Part shown: positions 22,461 through 24,425 of the stretch, in pieces
How positions within the stretch are numbered: position 1 is the stretch's first letter
How the letters are laid out: every line of letters begins with the position of its first letter
Origin: Thioalkalivibrio nitratireducens
Lineage (GTDB): Bacteria; Pseudomonadota; Gammaproteobacteria; Ectothiorhodospirales; Ectothiorhodospiraceae
Length of the DNA stretch: 24,425 bases
Direction: 5' to 3'
NCBI GenBank assembly: GCA_011390385.1
Contig: JAABSN010000033.1
Location: 1-24,425 of the forward strand
Position numbers and translations under genes: made by a program
The notes under the pieces: model-generated
What the model saw: only the letters and a program-made list of their open reading frames with translations
Told to the model about the DNA's origin: nothing
The model's database searches: none

Positions 22461-23135
22461 TCAGTCGCTTTTCGGCGCATTGCGGCGACGACGCATCGTC
22501 GTCATGCCGAGACCACCGAACATTGCAAGCAGACCGCCCAACGCGACCAGCGGCAGCGGGCCGGCGGTTGCCGGCAACGTCTTTTCCATGCGTGCGGGGC
22601 GCGGCTCGGCCCGGGCCAGACGCTCGGAACCTGCAGCGGGGTTGCGCGGCTCGACAACTTCAGCCATGCTTGCCTCGGACGGTTCAACTGCGAATCCGGC
22701 AGCGCCTTCCGGGACGTAGAAATTGAGCCTCTGGTTATCGCGAAGCTCGGAGAACGCGTATTCGCGGTTATCCAGGAACACGGTTTGATTGCTTCCGGGC
22801 CTCAGAGAAACGACCCCCTGGGATCTGCCTCGGCGGTTCAGGAAATCGACATCGAAGGTCCCGTCGCTGTTAATTCCCTCGAATTCGGCTTCGAAGCGGG
22901 CCCATTCCTTTCCATCGACCACGATAACCTCGTGGCACGAGTCCATCACCCAGGGGTAATTGGTCAACAGGGATTTGTGCCAGTCCACGTTCTGGCAGCT
23001 GGAGAGGTCCGTACCCGGCCGCGGCAGATCGCTGCGGTTCATTGATTCCTGGGCGGCGATGGCCGAAGAGCCGATCATTCCGGCGAGTAACAGCGCCGCG
23101 ACCGAGGTCTGCTTGCAGTTCATAAACGTATTCAT
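22461..23135 (-). CDS. Secreted protein with LPATAG sortase-type tail
   Basis: A 224-residue protein from the ATG at 23135; AGGA lies 9 nt upstream, whereas the ATG at 23141 would leave only 3 nt. The signal peptide (VAALLLAGMIGSSAIA) precedes a mature domain with three Cys, conserved-looking strands (EWARFEAEFEGINSDGTFDVDF, VVSLRPGSNQTVFLDNREYAF, RLNFYVPEG) and a disordered Glu/Arg/Pro/Ala linker (about 145-183). The C-terminus is LPATAG (187-192), a 20-residue hydrophobic helix and MRRRRN: the tripartite layout of a sortase substrate. No known domain is recognised in the mature part. The class D-like sortase encoded at 2359-2994 could process it. Anchoring to what is unknown. Confidence 0.82.
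   Translation of the reverse strand: MNTFMNCKQTSVAALLLAGMIGSSAIAAQESMNRSDLPRPGTDLSSCQNVDWHKSLLTNYPWVMDSCHEVIVVDGKEWARFEAEFEGINSDGTFDVDFLNRRGRSQGVVSLRPGSNQTVFLDNREYAFSELRDNQRLNFYVPEGAAGFAVEPSEASMAEVVEPRNPAAGSERLARAEPRPARMEKTLPATAGPLPLVALGGLLAMFGGLGMTTMRRRRNAPKSD
22560..22577 (-). other. LPATAG sorting motif
   Basis: Codons for Leu-Pro-Ala-Thr-Ala-Gly within the tail of the secreted protein, 30 residues or so before the C-terminal Arg cluster. It fits LPxTA/LPxTx motifs of class D-type sortases. Confidence 0.7.
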
Positions 23136-23141
23136 GATCAT

Positions 23142-23400
23142 TATTCCTATTGCTGGTATGAGTTACGGAACAGCCACATCACATGCGGCCCTCCGGCACA
23201 TTCGGGCGAACTGAAACCTGTTCGCCTTGTGTGACCTGTTATTGCGTCGAGTGATCAAGCTAGGGAGCCGTCAAATTTCCAAAAGGTATATCTGTGCTCC
23301 AGGCGCTTTTGGCTTCACAGACTCCAGAATGACCTTTCGCGATAGACGCGTCTGTTCGGCAGCGAACGCTGCCCCATGCGCAGGAAAGCATTACCGCCTT
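23142..23400. other. Divergent intergenic region
   Basis: No gene is supported here. It carries the GGCGAAC palindrome, a 7-bp stem GGCAGCG/CGCTGCC at 23358-23373, and TCTGTTCGG (23351-23359), which is the inverted partner of CCGAACAGA at 23410-23418. Confidence 0.5.
23205..23226. promoter_or_regulatory. Palindrome upstream of the LPATAG protein gene
   Basis: GGCGAAC-N8-GTTCGCC is a perfect 7-bp inverted repeat. It lies 69 nt before the ATG at 23135. On the minus strand it contains CGAACAGG, similar to half of the Crp-like motif, but the spacing and -10 do not fit the others. It may be a separate operator. Confidence 0.4.
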
Positions 23401-23443
23401 GGTGGGTTTCCGAACAGACTCGAAGACGGTGCTGGTCGATGCT
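23401..23443 (+). promoter_or_regulatory. Crp-like half-site and -10 box, CsbD gene
   Basis: GGTGGG-TTTC-CGAACA (23401-23416) is followed by GA. A -10-like GATGCT lies at 23438-23443, exactly 21 nt after the site, and the ATG 71 nt after it. Only the proximal half fits well. A more complete copy, TGTTCG-GCAG-CGAACG, lies upstream at 23353-23368, so two sites may act together. Confidence 0.5.
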
Positions 23444-23455
23444 TCTCACTTTGAC

Positions 23456-23472
23456 CCCGGGAACAGCCCGGG
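23456..23472 (+). promoter_or_regulatory. Hairpin in the CsbD leader
   Basis: CCCGGG-AACAG-CCCGGG is placed just before the AAGGAAACGAAGGG ribosome binding region. It could affect translation start; no regulator is implied. Confidence 0.35.
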
Positions 23473-23487
23473 AAAGGAAACGAAGGG

Positions 23488-23667
23488 ATGAACAAGAACC
23501 AGGTGAAGGGCCGAATGAAGCAGGCCAAGGGCAAGGCGAAGGAGGTATTCGGACGTCTTACCGGCAACAAGAGCTTGAAATTCAAGGGCAAGTCAACGAA
23601 CGCCGCCGGAAAAGCACAGGTGCAGGCCGGCAACCTGCAGAAAAAATACAAGGAACCCTCCAAATGA
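23488..23667 (+). CDS. CsbD family stress protein
   Basis: A 59-residue, very basic protein (many Lys, Gln, Gly) starting at an ATG with GGAAACGAAGGG just upstream. The sequence NQVKGRMKQAKGKAKEVFGRLTGNKSLKFKGK...GKAQVQAGNLQKK is the CsbD pattern, in which short helical repeats with KG(K/N) are followed by a 'T-G-N/D' turn. CsbD-like proteins are small cytoplasmic proteins induced in general stress; their action is unclear. It is monocistronic; 20 nt after the stop comes a MITE-end-like repeat shared with the convergent regulator gene. Confidence 0.92.
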   Translation: MNKNQVKGRMKQAKGKAKEVFGRLTGNKSLKFKGKSTNAAGKAQVQAGNLQKKYKEPSK

Positions 23668-23687
23668 ACCCGAGGATCTTCAGGCAA

Positions 23688-23714
23688 CCCGCGCAGAGTT
23701 GTTCAGAGCTTCCC
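23688..23714. repeat. Solitary degenerate MITE end between convergent genes
   Basis: Read on the minus strand, GGGAAGCTCTGAACAACTCTGCGCGGG matches the left end of the MITE-like element at 24 of 27 positions. It abuts the stop codon of the Crp/Fnr gene. Confidence 0.65.
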
Positions 23715-24425
23715 TACAGGACGTAATCCTGGAGCCGATCGGTCTCGCGCTTGACCACCTCGTAACACTCGCAGCACCGCTCTTCCAGCTTCGGGCGATC
23801 CAGCACCGTGATATGGCCGCGCTGGTAGCGGATGATGCCGGATTTCTGAAGCTTGCCGGCCGCCTCGGTCACGCCTTCGCGCCGGACGCCCAGCATGTTG
23901 GCGATCAGTTCCTGGGTCATGGTCAGCTCGCAGGTCGGCAGGCGATCCATGGACAACAGCAGCCAGCGGCAAAGCTGCTGGTCGATCGAATGATGACGGT
24001 TGCACACGGCGGTCTGCGACATCTGCGTGATCAACGCCTGGGTATAGCGAAGCATCAGCATGCGCATTTCGGGATACGCGTTGAATTCGGTCTTGAGTTC
24101 GGCCGCGGGCAGCCGCCAGGCCTTTCCGGCACTCTGGACAACCGCCCGGCTCGGCGTGCTCGCCCCGCCCATGAAGACCGCGATCCCGACGATGCCCTCG
24201 CAGCCGACCACCGAGATCTCGGCCGACGCGCCGTCTTCCATCACGTACAGCAGCGAGATGATGCAGTCGATCGGGAAATAGACGTAATCAACCTTCTGCC
24301 CGGCCTCGTAAATCGCCGTGCCCAGATCGAGATCGACGTGCTTCAGACGGAGGAAAATGCGTTCCCTGGCGTCTTCGGACAAGGCGTCGAGAAGGCGATT
24401 GTTCGATGTGTCCTTTGCAGAAATC
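23714..24425 (-). CDS. Crp/Fnr family transcriptional regulator (5' end outside the window)
   Basis: The frame stays open to the right edge. The first residues (SNNRLLDALSEDARERIFLRLKHVDLDLG) are typical of the family N-terminus, so the true start probably lies beyond base 24425; the TTG at 24382 is not convincing. It has a sensor barrel (VYFPIDCIISLLYVMEDGASAEISVVGCEGIVGIAVFMGG), a dimer helix, a helix-turn-helix (ELIANMLGVRREGVTEAAGKLQ) and a CCECY tail. It has about the same layout as the regulator at 18320-19054, and the recognition helices differ (RREGVTEAA versus RRSAVTIAA). Signal unknown. It is a second candidate for binding the palindromes. Confidence 0.92.
   Translation of the reverse strand, partial: ISAKDTSNNRLLDALSEDARERIFLRLKHVDLDLGTAIYEAGQKVDYVYFPIDCIISLLYVMEDGASAEISVVGCEGIVGIAVFMGGASTPSRAVVQSAGKAWRLPAAELKTEFNAYPEMRMLMLRYTQALITQMSQTAVCNRHHSIDQQLCRWLLLSMDRLPTCELTMTQELIANMLGVRREGVTEAAGKLQKSGIIRYQRGHITVLDRPKLEERCCECYEVVKRETDRLQDYVL

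Noticed and set aside
21060..23045. A 661-codon plus-strand open frame
   Set aside because: It runs antisense to four minus-strand genes with proper starts, signals and domains. It is a GC-rich shadow frame without a recognisable domain.

Overview
The window looks like chromosomal DNA of a GC-rich, free-living gammaproteobacterium. The gene families point that way: PA2778/PA2779-type proteins, a Thivi_2564-type membrane peptide, a YqjD/YqjE/YqjK-like trio, PRC-barrel, CsbD and IPTL-CTERM proteins. Something near Wenzhouxiangella/Lysobacterales or Chromatiales is plausible, but only the class is a reasonably safe inference. No tRNA, rRNA, CRISPR array or intact transposase gene is visible. Nearly all the genes are envelope, stress or signalling genes.

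Layout. 1-430: remnant of an IS91-type transposase. 463-1914: secreted ice-binding-like (DUF3494) protein with two beta-sandwich repeats and an IPTL-CTERM tail, then a bidirectional terminator. 1989-4304 (minus): dodecin, a class D-like sortase, a small hydrophilic protein and a YSC84-like lipoprotein. 4629-6895 (minus): a 60-residue membrane peptide, the PA2779-PA2778 pair and an orphan membrane protein. 7141-9841 (plus): cardiolipin synthase and a CPA1 Na+/H+ antiporter. 9847-10129: a 283-bp MITE-like element with 26-bp perfect inverted ends. 10271-12044 (plus): PRC-barrel protein and a yqjDEK-like operon. 12180-15347 (plus): PAS protein and a CheB-CheR-PAS fusion, followed by a 27-bp perfect palindrome. 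15595-17130: two facing secreted HExxH proteins. 17403-18016: two divergent small membrane proteins. 18320-21730: Crp/Fnr regulator, diguanylate cyclase, and a coupled DUF4398/OmpA lipoprotein pair. 21945-23141 (minus): an unknown protein and a secreted protein ending in an LPATAG-TM-Arg tail. 23488-24425: CsbD protein and a second Crp/Fnr regulator that runs off the window.

Two observations stand out. First, a Crp-like palindrome, TGTRCG-N4-CGYACA followed by GA, lies 60-73 nt upstream of the start codons of at least four genes and probably six. It is placed 19-21 nt before a -10-like hexamer each time, with exactly 21 nt in five of six. The genes are the ice-binding/IPTL protein, YSC84, Thivi_2564-like, DUF3185, lmo0937-like and CsbD proteins. 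This suggests one co-regulated envelope/stress regulon, and the two Crp/Fnr proteins encoded here are candidate regulators. Second, the window encodes both a Gram-negative class D-like sortase (Cys190, His133, Arg202) and a candidate substrate with an LPATAG tripartite tail, besides an IPTL-CTERM protein. This suggests a little-described protein-anchoring system in a Gram-negative envelope.

Limits: all family assignments come from reading the protein sequences; no database search was run. Promoter and terminator calls are pattern-based.
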